Shown in pieces: positions 1-10,631 of a DNA stretch of 64,000 bases (position 1 is its first letter; each line of letters begins with the position of its first letter). Under the pieces are notes generated by a model. The model saw only the letters and a program-made list of their open reading frames with translations, was not told the origin of the DNA and searched no databases. This DNA is from Bifidobacterium commune (GTDB lineage Bacteria; Actinomycetota; Actinomycetes; Actinomycetales; Bifidobacteriaceae): NCBI RefSeq assembly GCF_900094885.1, contig NZ_FMBL01000001.1, positions 276,867-340,866 of the forward strand, given 5' to 3'. Position numbers and translations under genes: made by a program.

Positions 1-1
1 C

Positions 2-724
2 ATAGCGGTGCCTGAACCGCGTGATATTCACACTTCCCGAGTGTCAAACAAAATCTTACTTGACACGATAGGCGACAACTTTGCCATTACGGTCGACGGT
101 CGTTTGTATGCGGGATCGAAGCGACTCAAAGAAGTTGTGGATGTGGATGCCAAACGTTACAAATACGGTGTGGAGGCTGGCGGATTCTGGCAGGTTCACC
201 GCATGGCTGCCCCGACGTTGGTCAAATATGTACTGGGTTTGGTCAGTCGTGAGCTTTCCGGTGTGCGATCTGCCGCTATATGGGACCTTTTCTCGGGTTC
301 CGGCTTGTTTACCGTGCCGCTGGCCAAGACCTTCACGCATGCCAAGTTGCTCTCCGTGGAAGGCGGCCGCATCGCGGTACGCAATGCCGAACGCAATCTG
401 CATATCGCCAAAAGCGACAACGTCACTGCGTTGCAGGGCGACACTTCGCGACGTTTGCGCAATGTGCCCGAAGAGCTTGCTAAGCCCAACGTCGTTGTGC
501 TTGATCCGCCTCGAGCCGGAGCCAAGGCTCAGGTCTGCCGTCAGATTGCTGAAGCCGGAACCCATGCCATCGTCTATATTGCCTGCGACCCGACGAGCCT
601 TGCACGTGATGCTGCAACGCTAACTTCGCTCGGTTATCGGCTCAAAACAATCCAGGCATTTGATATCTACCCGATGACGCACCATGTGGAAACCGTGGCG
701 CTGTTTGTGCGTGAATATAAGTGA
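2..724 (+). CDS. TrmA/RlmD-type RNA (uracil-5-)-methyltransferase, 5' truncated by window
   Basis: C-terminal part of a SAM-dependent RNA m5U methyltransferase, which methylates C5 of uracil in tRNA or 23S rRNA. The reading frame is open to the left edge, so the N-terminal TRAM-like and central regions lie outside the window. Visible are the SAM-binding loop DLFSGSGLF, the VVLDPPRAG motif, and IACDP, which carries the catalytic cysteine. The C-terminus (IYPMTHHVETVALF) is characteristic of the family. The stop codon overlaps the GTG start of the next gene, suggesting co-transcription. Whether the substrate is tRNA (TrmA) or rRNA (RlmC/RlmD) cannot be decided from this fragment. Confidence 0.9.
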   Translation: MAVPEPRDIHTSRVSNKILLDTIGDNFAITVDGRLYAGSKRLKEVVDVDAKRYKYGVEAGGFWQVHRMAAPTLVKYVLGLVSRELSGVRSAAIWDLFSGSGLFTVPLAKTFTHAKLLSVEGGRIAVRNAERNLHIAKSDNVTALQGDTSRRLRNVPEELAKPNVVVLDPPRAGAKAQVCRQIAEAGTHAIVYIACDPTSLARDAATLTSLGYRLKTIQAFDIYPMTHHVETVALFVREYK

Positions 725-1335
725 GGTTGTCGGGCGCGATGCGCAAGTTCGGAAGGGCTGTTTTCGGCGTCTGTATGGCGTGGGTGATTTCTCTGCCGCT
801 TGCTTCCTGTACACCTAAGAATGCGGCGGTAGGAGACACCAAAGCTGTGTCAGGGCACGTGCCGCATGACAGCATCGATAAATCCGACATGCTTATCGGT
901 GTAGTTTCCGCCGGTGATGGGCAACGTGACCGAATGGTTCTTGAAGCGTTCAAAAAAGTTGGGATCAAGGCCATCTATGCTTCCACAGCTGATGGGGGGG
1001 CGGTTTTGCATCCCGCTCAATCCTTCGTCGATATGAAGCAAAGGCCTGTGACTGCCTTTGTGATTGCCAGTATCGATGCGCTTGGCAGCCAGTCTGGGGA
1101 ATGGAACAAAGCCCTTCGAGAGGCAAGGGATGGGGGTATCCCGGTAATTCTGGTCGATGCCGTTCAGATGCCTGAAGATACGTTGCTGTATGCGGAATCT
1201 CTACGGATTGTCACTTCGGACGATTCGGAACAAACTCCGGGGCGAAAGCAGCCCACGATGTCCTTGGAACAAGCCGTGCACGCTGCGGTTAACGACAATC
1301 CGCATCCCAAGACGATGAGCGTGACGTTACCTTAA
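721..1335 (+). CDS. Small lipoprotein of unknown function, substrate-binding-protein-like
   Basis: A 204-residue protein starting at GTG 721, overlapping the previous stop; an ATG at 739 is an alternative start. The N-terminus has a basic start, a hydrophobic stretch and a lipobox (LASC), so it should be exported and lipid-anchored. The rest (SDMLIGVVSAG, VIASIDALG, IPVILVDA) resembles the alternating strand-helix pattern of periplasmic sugar-binding proteins of the type I fold, but it is shorter than those (usually over 300 residues) and no transporter genes are adjacent. A sensory or remnant binding protein is possible. A run of seven G lies in frame at 994-1000. Function not recognised. 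Confidence 0.65.
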   Translation: MRLSGAMRKFGRAVFGVCMAWVISLPLASCTPKNAAVGDTKAVSGHVPHDSIDKSDMLIGVVSAGDGQRDRMVLEAFKKVGIKAIYASTADGGAVLHPAQSFVDMKQRPVTAFVIASIDALGSQSGEWNKALREARDGGIPVILVDAVQMPEDTLLYAESLRIVTSDDSEQTPGRKQPTMSLEQAVHAAVNDNPHPKTMSVTLP

Positions 1336-1510
1336 TCCGCGATAAGTGCTCAAGGCGAACGTCGTAAAACGATAATGCGGTATCGCTTATACTTGAAGCA
1401 ATACTAAGCCGTTGTCCATTTTCTGACAGTCGGTGAGGTGGACACGAATCGCAGCAGTGATCGTACATCATTCGTCTGTGACGGATCGACTGCGGATAAG
1501 AGGCAAGAAA

Positions 1511-4177
1511 ATGAGTGAGTCGGCAGCATTAGAAGACAATGATGGTGGTTTCGTGGGTGGACTGAGAGCAGGTGATGGCAATGGCTCCGGCAACGTGGAA
1601 CAAAACGCATCTGCATTTGTTCTTCCTCGTGTCGCGGAGATGGGCTTAAGCGGCAGCGAAGTTGAAGCAGAGGTTCAAAAGGGCAATGTCAACATTGTCG
1701 ATGCGCAGACGTCGCGTTCGTTCGGACAGATTGTTCGAGAGAACGTTTTTACGCTTTTCAATGCCATCATCTTTGTGGCCATGGTGCTGGTGCTGTTGAC
1801 CGGACAATGGAAAGACGCGGTTTTCGGGCTGGTTATCATCATCAATTCGGGTATCGGTATCTTTACTGAAATGCGCGCGAAACACACGCTTGACAAGCTT
1901 TCCATTCTGGTCGCTTCGAAATCGATAGTTCGGCGCGACGGTCATGATATGGAAATCAGGCATGAAGACATCGTGCTGGGGGATTTGCTTTGGATACGTA
2001 GCGGCGAACAAGTGCCCGCGGACGCTACAATCGTTCATGCATGGGGTCTGGAGCTGGACGAGTCCATGCTTACCGGTGAATCGCGAACCGTCAAGAAAGG
2101 CGAGGGCGCCGAAGTCTATTCGGGTTCCAACGCGACTTCAGGCATGGCGCTGGTCCGTGTCGACGCGGTGGGTGAGCATGGTTACGCTGCGCAGCTGACG
2201 GCAAAGGCCAAAGTCTACAAAAAGACGGTTTCAGATCTGAGTAAGGGTATCAACGCCATCCTTAAAGTAATGACTGTTGTGGTTATTCCGCTTTGCATCC
2301 TGCTTGTGGCTTCGCAGATTCGTACTGTGGGTGGCTGGTCTATTGCGCTCTCTTCCGGAGCGTGGCGTGCGGCCATCGTTTCAGCTGTTGCCGGTGTGGT
2401 CGGAATGATCCCCGAAGGTCTTGTTCTGTTGACCTCGCTTAACTTTGCCATCGCTGCAATGCGTCTGGCCCATCAGCATACGTTGGTTCAGGAACTGGAA
2501 AGCGTTGAAACTCTTGCACGAGTGGATGCGTTGAACCTCGACAAGACCGGAACCATCACCGACGGTGGCATCGTGTTCGATCGACTTGTGATGCTAGGCA
2601 ATACGCCCCACTCCGCATCGACGGCAGACGCCGACATTGTCGTGGATGCGCCTTCCGGTGAAAATGCAACGCACGCCAGTGTCACCGTTGACACCAGCGA
2701 CGACGAGAAGTCTGCAGCGATACAGGCTTTGTATGATTTGTGCAATGAGGAAGGCCCCAACGGCACCGGCAGTGCGATACTCAAGGCGTTGAACGACAAA
2801 GGTGTTCAAGCGCAAAGCGTTGATGCACGTATACCGTTCTCGTCCGCACGCAAATGGAGTGCCATCGTTCGCGGGACGGATGTCTGGTACATGGGCGCGC
2901 CTGAGATGCTTCTGAGTGAAATCGATGGGGAAACAATGGCGGACAAGAGCTTGGTGGCGCAATACGCCAATCAAGGCATGCGTGTGCTGCTGATTGTTCG
3001 TGCGACCGGTGTTTGTACCACGTCCGAGGAGTCCAAGATTTTTGCCGATGATCCGCACGTGATTCCCGCCGCTATGCCGGTTGCGTTGGTACTGTGCAGT
3101 GAACATATCCGTGATGATGCCGAGCAAACACTTGCATGGTTCCGTGAGCAGGGTGTTCGATGCCGTGTCATTTCTGGTGATAGTACGGCCACTGTCGGAG
3201 CCATAGCGAAAACAGTGAAGCTCACGGGAGATCGTGAGCCGGTAGCAATGGATGCGCGTGATCTACCTACCGACGTCAAGGAACTTTCCAAGACCATCGA
3301 GAACATTGATGTGCTTGGCCGTGTGTTGCCGGAACAAAAGAAAGAGATTGTCGACGCACTGCATAAAAGCGGCCATGTTGTGGCCATGACCGGTGATGGC
3401 GTCAATGACGCGCTGGCGTTGAAAGAGGCTGATTTGGGTATTGCCATGGGCAATGCCGCTCCCGCCACGAAGGCTGTGGCCCAAGTGGTGCTTGTCGATT
3501 CAAAGTTCTCGCATCTGCCCAATGTCGTTGCCCGTGGACGTCAGGTGATGGCCAATATGGAGCGTGTTTCGTCCCTGTTCCTGGTGAAAACCGTGTATTC
3601 CGTGTTGATTTCGATCGGTGTGGTCTCCACCTTCATTCCCTTCCCGTATCTGCCGCGCCATATTACGTACATCGGTGCCCTGACCATTGGTATGCCGGCA
3701 TTTATTCTCGCGTTGGCTCCGAATAATCGGCGATACCTACCTGGTTTCCTGGGGCGTGTGGTGCGATTCGCTCTTCCGGGAGGCATTGCCATCGGGCTCT
3801 CGGTGCTGCTCACGGCGTGGACGTTACCCGGATTCATGAATTGGAACTTATCCGATCCGGCGGATTTGCTTAAGCTTCGCGATATTTGTGCGATTATCGT
3901 TTTCGTGCTCGGCGTGCTTGTGCTTGCTCGAGTCGCCAGCCCTCTTAAGTCGTGGCGCGGTGTTCTTGTGGTCGTCTTTGCGGTTGCCGGTATTGCCGGG
4001 ATGTTCATTCCGTTTGTCTCCGCGTTTTTCGAGCTTGAGTTCGAAACGGGTTGGACCCTTGTGGCTACATGCGTTGTGCTGGCGCTCTCTATCATTATCT
4101 ACGCGGGTATTCAGTCAATTGCGGTCTTGTTCGGACGGATGTACTCATCAATCACTCACCGCAAGAACAACAACTAA
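1511..4177 (+). CDS. P-type cation-transporting ATPase, CtpE-like
   Basis: Membrane ATPase of 888 residues from ATG 1511; the frame is open back to a GTG at 1433, but AGAGGCAAG precedes 1511 and the N-terminus then starts sensibly (MSESAALED). Seen in order: two transmembrane helices, the actuator-domain TGES, a helix pair with GMIPEGLVLLTS, the phosphorylation motif DKTGT (Asp about 344), the hinge motif TGDGVNDALAL, and about six C-terminal helices. PEGL followed by QELESVETLARVD matches the actinobacterial CtpE subgroup, where the Mycobacterium protein is reported to import calcium. Ion specificity here is inferred. A hairpin with a T-rich tail follows the gene. Confidence 0.9.
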   Translation: MSESAALEDNDGGFVGGLRAGDGNGSGNVEQNASAFVLPRVAEMGLSGSEVEAEVQKGNVNIVDAQTSRSFGQIVRENVFTLFNAIIFVAMVLVLLTGQWKDAVFGLVIIINSGIGIFTEMRAKHTLDKLSILVASKSIVRRDGHDMEIRHEDIVLGDLLWIRSGEQVPADATIVHAWGLELDESMLTGESRTVKKGEGAEVYSGSNATSGMALVRVDAVGEHGYAAQLTAKAKVYKKTVSDLSKGINAILKVMTVVVIPLCILLVASQIRTVGGWSIALSSGAWRAAIVSAVAGVVGMIPEGLVLLTSLNFAIAAMRLAHQHTLVQELESVETLARVDALNLDKTGTITDGGIVFDRLVMLGNTPHSASTADADIVVDAPSGENATHASVTVDTSDDEKSAAIQALYDLCNEEGPNGTGSAILKALNDKGVQAQSVDARIPFSSARKWSAIVRGTDVWYMGAPEMLLSEIDGETMADKSLVAQYANQGMRVLLIVRATGVCTTSEESKIFADDPHVIPAAMPVALVLCSEHIRDDAEQTLAWFREQGVRCRVISGDSTATVGAIAKTVKLTGDREPVAMDARDLPTDVKELSKTIENIDVLGRVLPEQKKEIVDALHKSGHVVAMTGDGVNDALALKEADLGIAMGNAAPATKAVAQVVLVDSKFSHLPNVVARGRQVMANMERVSSLFLVKTVYSVLISIGVVSTFIPFPYLPRHITYIGALTIGMPAFILALAPNNRRYLPGFLGRVVRFALPGGIAIGLSVLLTAWTLPGFMNWNLSDPADLLKLRDICAIIVFVLGVLVLARVASPLKSWRGVLVVVFAVAGIAGMFIPFVSAFFELEFETGWTLVATCVVLALSIIIYAGIQSIAVLFGRMYSSITHRKNNN

Positions 4178-4485
4178 GGTCGGTTTTGCGCCTGCATTGT
4201 CGCTCAGCAAGGGTTCAATGGGGATGCTGATGCGTGGAAGCATCTCCACTGGTCGGTGGTTTCAACCCAGTGGGAGGATGTCTCTTTTCTGCCTGCGTCT
4301 GATGGTGAGCACAAATGATTTAGATGCGCCAATCTCACATAGTGAATGCCGATTCCTGCAGAGATTTTTAGTATTTGAGCTGGTAATTCAACAAAAATCG
4401 ATTTTTGCACAGCTTCAGGCAACATCTTCGGCATTGGTTTGCCGGATAATAAAGAGTAATAATGTATGAGTTTTCGGAGGTTGGC
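4178..4485. other. Intergenic region between the P-type ATPase and aconitase genes
   Basis: About 300 bases without a convincing gene. It contains the terminator candidate at 4241-4290, an AT-rich stretch around 4365-4460 that is the likely promoter region of acnA, and the acnA ribosome binding site CGGAGG at 4475-4480. I could not choose clear -35/-10 boxes. Confidence 0.5.
4241..4290 (+). terminator. Rho-independent terminator candidate after the P-type ATPase
   Basis: CATCTCCACTGG (4241-4252) pairs with CCAGTGGGAGGATG (4267-4280) with a small bulge, followed by the pyrimidine-rich TCTCTTTTCT. Confidence 0.5.
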
Positions 4486-7203
4486 ATGTCATTGCGCGAT
4501 AATCAACTGGATACGTTGCAAGTAGGCGAAAAAAGCGTTGATTATTATCGAATCTCGGATTTGCCGGGAATCGAGCATTTGCCGTATTCGCTTAAAGTGC
4601 TTGTCGAGAATCTGGTTCGCCGCATCGACGGTGTTAATGTTACCGAGGATCAGGTAAACCGTTTGCTTCAATGGGACCCTGAGGCGCAGCCTTGTCACGA
4701 GATAGAATTCGGTCCGTCTCGCGTGATGATGCAGGACTTCACCGGTGTGCCATGCGTCGTTGATCTGGCCACCATGCGTGATGCGGTCGCGAAACTCGGT
4801 GGCAATCCGGAAGTGATTAATCCACAAGTTGAAGCCGATATGGTCATCGATCATTCCGTGCAGATCGATGAGTACGGTGTAGTCGATGCAGTGGCTCGCA
4901 ACATGGACCGAGAATATGAGCGCAATGGCGAGCGTTATCGCTTCCTGCGCTGGGGGCAGCAAGCTTTTGAAAACTTCCGTGTGGTGCCCCCTGGAACTGG
5001 TATTATCCACCAGGTCAACATCGAATACCTGGCTAAGGTCGTTATGACCAAGGCGGGGGATCGGGGTCGTGATCTTGTCTATCTCGACTCTTGCGTTGGT
5101 ACCGATTCTCATACCACCATGGTCAACGGGCTCGGCATACTCGGTTGGGGTGTCGGTGGCATCGAGGCTGAGGCTGCCATGCTTGGTCAGCCCATTTCGA
5201 TGCTCGTTCCGCGTGTAGTTGGTTTTAAACTCATCGGTTCCATGCCCGAAGGTGTCACCGCCACCGACGTGGTGCTTACCATCACGCAGATGTTGCGTGA
5301 GCATGGCGTGGTTGGCAAGTTTGTCGAATTCTATGGTGACGGTTTGGCTTCAGTGCCATTGGCCAATCGTGCCACCATCGGCAATATGAGTCCTGAGTTC
5401 GGCTCGACGTGCGGCATTTTCCCGATTGATCAGGTCACCCTTGATTACCTGAGACTCACTGGCCGCAGTGAAGAGCAGATTGCCTTGGTCGAAGCCTATG
5501 CCAAGGCCAATCGTCTGTGGGGGGATACGCACAGCCCCGATTATGTCGAACCGGAATATTCGGAATATATGGAGCTTGATCTGAATACGGTCGTTCCGTC
5601 TATCGCAGGTCCCAAACGTCCGCAGGATCGCATCAGCCTCAATGAGGCCAAGGCGGGCTTCGAGAAAGCTTTGCCTGATTACGAGACAACGAGCACCAAT
5701 CAGAATCCGGTGCCAGTGAGCACTTCCTTCCGTGGCGACTTCGAAATTACGAACGGAGACGTCGCCATCGCCTCCATCACCAGTTGCACCAACACCTCGA
5801 ATCCTTCGGTGATGATTGCTGCAGGTTTGCTTGCGCGTGCTGCGCGAGAGCACGGCCTCAAACCGAAGCCATGGGTCAAAACCTCATTGGCTCCGGGTTC
5901 GCAGGTTGTTGCGGATTATCTTAAGAAGTCCGGTTTGCAGGAAGATCTCGACGCGTTGGGCTATGAGTTAGTTGGTTTCGGCTGCACCACCTGTATCGGC
6001 AACTCCGGCCCGTTGCTTCCTGAAATCTCGGCGGCGGTCAATGACAACGACTTGACTATGGTCTCGGTGCTTTCCGGCAATCGTAACTTTGAAGGGCGCA
6101 TCAGCCCCGACGTTAAGATGAATTATCTTGCCTCCCCGCCTCTCGTTATTGCCTACGCGATTGCAGGCACGCTTGATTTTGATTTCGAAACGCAACCGCT
6201 GGGGACAGATAGCACAACAGGTAGTGATGTTTTCCTGCGTGATATCTGGCCTTCCAACGAGAAGGTGGCCGAGGTCGTTTCGGAGTCCGTGACTCGCGAG
6301 ATGTTCGTGCATGATTACGCTGATGTTTTCAAAGGCGACGAACGTTGGCGGTCGCTTGATGTACCGGAAGGGGACCGATTCTCTTGGGATCCTAATTCGA
6401 CGTATGTGCGCCGGCAGATCTTCTTCGACGATATGAGTGCCGAACCGCAACCAGTCGAGGATGTGCATGGCGCCCGGGTCTTGGCATTGCTTGGCGATTC
6501 GGTGACCACCGATCATATTTCACCGGCTGGAGCGTTCCCGGCGTCCAGCCCTGCCGGCATCTATCTACAGGAACGGGGTATAGAACCTCAAGGCTTCAAT
6601 TCGTACGGTTCTCGTCGAGGCAACCATGAAATTATGGTGCGGGGAACGTTCGGCAACATCCGACTCAGGAACCAGCTTTTCGCTTCGGTTGGCGAGGAGG
6701 TGCGACCCGGAGGATTCACATATGATTTTGTTAGTGATAAGCCTTCCACGATTTTCGATGCCTCGCTCGATTATCGGAAGGCAGACATTCCGTTGGTTGT
6801 GCTGGCGGGTTCCGAATACGGCACTGGCTCCTCGCGCGACTGGGCTGCCAAGGGCACGGTGATGTTAGGAGTTAGAGCCGTCATTGCTCGCAGTTTCGAG
6901 CGCATCCATCGTTCCAATCTGATTGGCATGGGTGTTCTGCCTTTGCAATTTCCCGAAGGCCAGTCGGTTGAATCGCTGGGATTGGATGGTACGGAAACCT
7001 TTGATTTCCTAGGAATTGAGGCGCTTAATAGCGGGGTTACGCCGGAAACGGTCCATGTTGTTGCCGCCAGGCCGGATACATATGGTAAACCCGCCAAAGT
7101 GACTGAGTTTGATGCGAAGGTGCGTATCGATACCCCAGGTGAGGCCGAGTATTATCGTAACGGCGGCATTCTTCAGTACGTCCTTCGCCGATTGATGCAG
7201 TAG
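4486..7203 (+). CDS. acnA: Aconitate hydratase
   Basis: Aconitase A, 905 residues, interconverting citrate and isocitrate through a [4Fe-4S] cluster in the cytoplasm. ATG 4486 is preferred over in-frame ATG 4462 because GGAGG sits just upstream of it. The cluster ligands are present: Cys434 in [10 protein letters not shown], and Cys500 and Cys503 in [13 protein letters not shown]. Active-site motifs GSRRGNHE and [16 protein letters not shown] are also seen. Length and motifs match AcnA/IRP-type enzymes, not AcnB. No citrate synthase or isocitrate dehydrogenase is adjacent. In bifidobacteria, which lack a full TCA cycle, the known role is in the oxidative branch that makes 2-oxoglutarate for glutamate. 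Confidence 0.97.
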   Translation: MSLRDNQLDTLQVGEKSVDYYRISDLPGIEHLPYSLKVLVENLVRRIDGVNVTEDQVNRLLQWDPEAQPCHEIEFGPSRVMMQDFTGVPCVVDLATMRDAVAKLGGNPEVINPQVEADMVIDHSVQIDEYGVVDAVARNMDREYERNGERYRFLRWGQQAFENFRVVPPGTGIIHQVNIEYLAKVVMTKAGDRGRDLVYLDSCVGTDSHTTMVNGLGILGWGVGGIEAEAAMLGQPISMLVPRVVGFKLIGSMPEGVTATDVVLTITQMLREHGVVGKFVEFYGDGLASVPLANRATIGNMSPEFGSTCGIFPIDQVTLDYLRLTGRSEEQIALVEAYAKANRLWGDTHSPDYVEPEYSEYMELDLNTVVPSIAGPKRPQDRISLNEAKAGFEKALPDYETTSTNQNPVPVSTSFRGDFEITNGDVAIASITSCTNTSNPSVMIAAGLLARAAREHGLKPKPWVKTSLAPGSQVVADYLKKSGLQEDLDALGYELVGFGCTTCIGNSGPLLPEISAAVNDNDLTMVSVLSGNRNFEGRISPDVKMNYLASPPLVIAYAIAGTLDFDFETQPLGTDSTTGSDVFLRDIWPSNEKVAEVVSESVTREMFVHDYADVFKGDERWRSLDVPEGDRFSWDPNSTYVRRQIFFDDMSAEPQPVEDVHGARVLALLGDSVTTDHISPAGAFPASSPAGIYLQERGIEPQGFNSYGSRRGNHEIMVRGTFGNIRLRNQLFASVGEEVRPGGFTYDFVSDKPSTIFDASLDYRKADIPLVVLAGSEYGTGSSRDWAAKGTVMLGVRAVIARSFERIHRSNLIGMGVLPLQFPEGQSVESLGLDGTETFDFLGIEALNSGVTPETVHVVAARPDTYGKPAKVTEFDAKVRIDTPGEAEYYRNGGILQYVLRRLMQ

Positions 7204-7221
7204 GATTGTGCCTGAAAGTTG

Positions 7222-7274
7222 ACTGACGCTTCTTTTGCAAGGACATGTTTTTCCATTCCTGATGAAGCGTCAGT
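7222..7274. terminator. Shared terminator between convergent acnA and response-regulator genes
   Basis: ACTGACGCTTC at 7222-7232 is complementary to GAAGCGTCAGT at 7264-7274, with a loop of about 31 bases. It lies in the 82-base gap between two converging genes. Confidence 0.45.
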
Positions 7275-7285
7275 TGATTGAAGCC

Positions 7286-7975
7286 TTAAAGGTCAGCCCG
7301 TTCGACGATTCTGCTGAGCAGTACGCGGTTGACGTTGAGTTTGGTGCACGCATTCGAAAGTTCCGTTTTGACCGTACGTTCAGAAATAAACATGTCCTTG
7401 GCGATTTCTGCGTTCGAAAGTCCTTCGGCTGCAAGTGTTGCGGCTTTTAGTTCGCGCTCGCCAAGACCCTGCAGCAACGTTCGGGCTTCATCGCGACGTG
7501 AGCGAAAACGGTTCTTTTCGAGGTCGTTGAGCAGTTGCCGTTGACTGTCTGTGTTGAATTGAGGTGTTCCCAGACACACCTCTTTGATGCAGTTAACGAT
7601 GTTTTCGGCCGGATCGGTTTTCGAAACAAACCCTTCGGCCCCCGCTTCGATTGCACGCTGGATTGTACTCGAGGGGCTGAGCGCGGTCAGAATCAATACG
7701 TGGGGCCGTGGAGTCAGTTTGAGTAACCGCCGTGTCGCTTCGATGCCGTCCATTTCAGGCATGTCGATGTCCATCAGCACTACGTCGGGATGCTCCTGTT
7801 TGGCATGTTCCAATGCCTGGATGCCATTGGTTGCAGTGAACAACGCCTGTATCGACCCATTAGAGGATTCGGTAAGAATCATGCCCAGAGTCTGGCAAAT
7901 CAGCGGGTCATCGTCGATGACGCTGACGGTAATCGGCTTCTCAGAACCGCTGTCGTTGCTTTTTCCCTCATTCAT
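7286..7975 (-). CDS. Two-component response regulator, NarL/LuxR type
   Basis: Starting at ATG 7975 the protein has 229 residues; the frame is open back to 8062, but the receiver domain fits the later start. The receiver has the acidic pocket IDDDP near the N-terminus and the phospho-acceptor Asp69 in VVLMDIDMPEMDG. The C-terminus is a LuxR-type helix-turn-helix (LAAEGLSNAEIAKDMFIS followed by ERTVKTEL). It should bind DNA as a dimer after phosphorylation by the kinase encoded just upstream on the same strand (8088-9479). Target genes are unknown; being next to aconitase is not evidence of control because the genes converge. Confidence 0.92.
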   Translation of the reverse strand: MNEGKSNDSGSEKPITVSVIDDDPLICQTLGMILTESSNGSIQALFTATNGIQALEHAKQEHPDVVLMDIDMPEMDGIEATRRLLKLTPRPHVLILTALSPSSTIQRAIEAGAEGFVSKTDPAENIVNCIKEVCLGTPQFNTDSQRQLLNDLEKNRFRSRRDEARTLLQGLGERELKAATLAAEGLSNAEIAKDMFISERTVKTELSNACTKLNVNRVLLSRIVERADL

Positions 7976-8087
7976 GGTTGCAATTCTAGCGAATGGTCGT
8001 TCGCAGGGCGGGTTGCGGTGTCGTACGTTGTTCTCGAATGATGTTTTGCGTGACAGGTGCATGGTATTTGAGTCCGGTCATTAGCCA

Positions 8088-9479
8088 TTATTTACCAACC
8101 CAAGGCAGTGCCACTTCAAGGTTGAATTGCCTGCGCTTATCAAGACCGTATGCACAGTTGCCTCCGGCCGTTCGCACACGGCCTTTGAGGCCCGTAAGTC
8201 CGGCCCCGCCGCCCTGCGAAGAGCCGGTTTCTGCGTTTTGCGCGGTCTTGTTAATCAGATGAACATGGATACCGGTTTCCGGTCGTGCCGTTACTTCCAA
8301 GGAAACCGGTTCGTTCGGGGCATGCTTGCGCGCATTTGTCAGTCCTTCTTGAATGGCGCGATAGGCGACTTTGCCGATACTCTCATTCAACTCACTAAGC
8401 TGTTGGATATCGATCCAGGTCGACAGGCGTACCCCGTTGTCCGTTGAAGAGGCCAGCAACTCTTCAAGAGATGATCGGCTGAGGGAAGTCTCATCAGTCG
8501 CTTCGAGCGCAGTCACAGCTGCCTGCGGATCACGCAACATGTCGATGACAGTATGCGCCTCATTGACCGCTTGGGCTGCTTGGTTGCGTATTTGTTCTGA
8601 TTCCCGATTCGTTTGATCGGCCAATTTCATGAGTGTCTCGTCGATGTCTGTTGTCTGATTGGAGCGTGCAAGTTGTGCCAGTTTTCCCGTCTGTATGGTC
8701 AACGCGTTGGCATTAAGCGCGATCAGAGAAAGAGTGTGGGCTAACGTATCATGGGCTTCGGCAGCAATGGCATCGGATAATTGTTGATTGCTCAGGCTTG
8801 TTTGGAGATGATCCGCATGGTCTTGTGCGGCGTTGGCTTTCAGGGTTTCCGCCCTGAGGTTGGCGCGAGAGCGGATGTGCAAACCAACGAGAGTCGCGAT
8901 AAGAACGCTGATGAGTGCCGCAATGACGGCGGTAATGCGCATGGTGGTGATGCTGGAAGCCAGAACGATGGGATCGTGCGCCACGTCTGCACGCGGTTTG
9001 GCAAAAAGCGTGGCCCATACCGAGTTCTTCAGCGGTTGGAATGTGTCACGCAGCTGAGCGAAAACGGCGACGATGGCAGCGAGAATGATTATACCTGTCG
9101 AATGTCGGTGTTCCGATCTCCTTGCCAGTAGAGAACTTAGCGCCATCGTCGAGATGATTGAGTCGAACGGGAAGATCAATACCAGCAAACAGGTGATGAA
9201 GAAGACGCATTCCGGGTATTTCGAGCGTGCCAAAAAAATGAACCCCACAGCGAATGAGAGCAGCATCGACAGGACACCGCAGATGGATCCCAGTCCGCCT
9301 TGTTTGATCGCGCTGTTTGTCACATAGGATGTTTCGATCAGACACATCGCATCTGCGCAGATAATCATGGCCACGCTGTACCACCATTTGGTGTCTACGT
9401 CCACAATCGCTGTATCGTCATCCAATTGAATGCCGCAATGGGAAAGCAGGCGGTGCACGGTGGCTATGAAAGAGGTCAT
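8088..9479 (-). CDS. Two-component sensor histidine kinase, NarL-partner (HisKA_3) type
   Basis: A 463-residue membrane kinase. The N-terminal 200 residues hold about five hydrophobic segments with no large extracellular domain, so it probably senses a membrane or cytoplasmic signal. A linker helix leads into the dimerisation/phospho-acceptor region with AEAHDTLAHTLSL, where His243 is the likely site. The ATPase domain has an N-box-like AIQEGLTNARKHAP and a glycine-rich GGGAGLTGLKGRV lid. This is the usual architecture of DesK/LiaS-like kinases. It is encoded upstream of, and probably transcribed with, the response regulator at 7286-7975. Ligand unknown. Confidence 0.93.
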   Translation of the reverse strand: MTSFIATVHRLLSHCGIQLDDDTAIVDVDTKWWYSVAMIICADAMCLIETSYVTNSAIKQGGLGSICGVLSMLLSFAVGFIFLARSKYPECVFFITCLLVLIFPFDSIISTMALSSLLARRSEHRHSTGIIILAAIVAVFAQLRDTFQPLKNSVWATLFAKPRADVAHDPIVLASSITTMRITAVIAALISVLIATLVGLHIRSRANLRAETLKANAAQDHADHLQTSLSNQQLSDAIAAEAHDTLAHTLSLIALNANALTIQTGKLAQLARSNQTTDIDETLMKLADQTNRESEQIRNQAAQAVNEAHTVIDMLRDPQAAVTALEATDETSLSRSSLEELLASSTDNGVRLSTWIDIQQLSELNESIGKVAYRAIQEGLTNARKHAPNEPVSLEVTARPETGIHVHLINKTAQNAETGSSQGGGAGLTGLKGRVRTAGGNCAYGLDKRRQFNLEVALPWVGK

Positions 9480-9699
9480 AGCGTCATTCTATGAGATGGT
9501 GGACGACGATGCCATGGGGCGTTCGGGTCGAAAATCCATAAAAAATTGCCCGTTCGGGCGACGAAATTTGTCTGTTGGTCCAATAGAATAATTTGTGACA
9601 ATGGAAGATAATGAATTCCAAGGCGTCGGCAGGGCTGTTTCGTACTCATTGTCCTGCGTGCACCCGTCATTTATCAGAGCAAATAGAGAAGAGGGTATC

Positions 9700-10620
9700 G
9701 TGCCAGATTCACCACAACCTTATGAAGGGCAACCACAGTATGAAGGGAAAGGAGCCAATGCGGCGTATGGCAATCCGCGGTCTTCCTCGTCCCGGTCCGA
9801 TATCGATTCGTTGGGTACACCCGTCCCGACTCCGACAAACGGCGGTCAACCAACGTCGAACTATCGGGGGCGTGGTGGTGACAAGCCCGAACGGCTGTCT
9901 GCCGGTGGCGTCACCGCACTTGTTTTGGGCATCATCGGTACGGTATTGAGCTTTATACCCATCGTCAACAACCTTGCAGCGATTTTGGGCGTTATTGGTC
10001 TTGTGTTTGGTATCGTCGGATTCGTCGGCGTTCGTAAAGGCAAAAAGCGTGGCAAGGGGATTACAATCGCCGGTATTGTGTTGAGCGTAATCGCTATCGT
10101 CATCACCCTGGTCATGCAATCGGCCACCGGCAAGGCATTGGATTCTGCCTCCAAAGGAGATTCCTCATCTTCATCCCAGTCGCAGTCTGTCGGCAAGCAA
10201 AATGCCGGGCAGTCGAAGCCGGATTCAAAACCTTCGACGGACAAGCAGGATACCGAAGGGGATTTGGGGAGTGCTCATGTAAAGATCGAATCCGCCGTTC
10301 GTAGTGGCAATGACTACAACAACGCGAAAACTGTTTTGGTGACGTATCAATGGACGAATAACAGTGACAAGAACCAGGCATTTGGTACCTTGCTCAGCGC
10401 GAAAGCGTTCCAGAATGGTCAGGAACTGGATATGGCCATCTACACGCAGGCTCCGCAAGGCTATGATTCTCAGTCATATTTGGCCCAGCTTCAGCCCGGT
10501 GCGCAAGGCAACGTAACGGTCGGTTACGTGCTCAAGGATGATTCACCGGTCACTGTGGAAGTCGATGACCTATTTTCCGCGAAAGGCAAAGCCAAGGTCA
10601 CGCATATCTATGACCTGTAA
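9700..10620 (+). CDS. Membrane-anchored DUF4190/DUF5067-like protein
   Basis: Start at GTG 9700 is favoured by the upstream GAAGAGGG; the frame is open back to 9595. The 306-residue protein has a Pro/Ser/Gly-rich N-terminal tail, two closely spaced hydrophobic segments (ALVLGIIGTVLSFI; ITIAGIVLSVIAIVI) typical of DUF4190, a Ser/Gln/Lys linker, and a C-terminal extracytoplasmic beta domain (SAHVKIESAVRSG to VDDLFSAKG) resembling DUF5067, which is common in bifidobacterial envelope proteins. No catalytic residues were recognised. Family assignment is from memory of sequence patterns. It ends in front of a strong bidirectional terminator. Confidence 0.75.
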   Translation: MPDSPQPYEGQPQYEGKGANAAYGNPRSSSSRSDIDSLGTPVPTPTNGGQPTSNYRGRGGDKPERLSAGGVTALVLGIIGTVLSFIPIVNNLAAILGVIGLVFGIVGFVGVRKGKKRGKGITIAGIVLSVIAIVITLVMQSATGKALDSASKGDSSSSSQSQSVGKQNAGQSKPDSKPSTDKQDTEGDLGSAHVKIESAVRSGNDYNNAKTVLVTYQWTNNSDKNQAFGTLLSAKAFQNGQELDMAIYTQAPQGYDSQSYLAQLQPGAQGNVTVGYVLKDDSPVTVEVDDLFSAKGKAKVTHIYDL

Positions 10621-10631
10621 ATAGATACAGC

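Noticed and set aside
994..1000. Run of 7 G in the small lipoprotein gene as another phase switch
   Set aside because: Too short to expect frequent slippage, and the frame is intact through it.
4489..5304. 271-codon open frame antisense to acnA
   Set aside because: Mirror of the aconitase coding sequence; no independent support.
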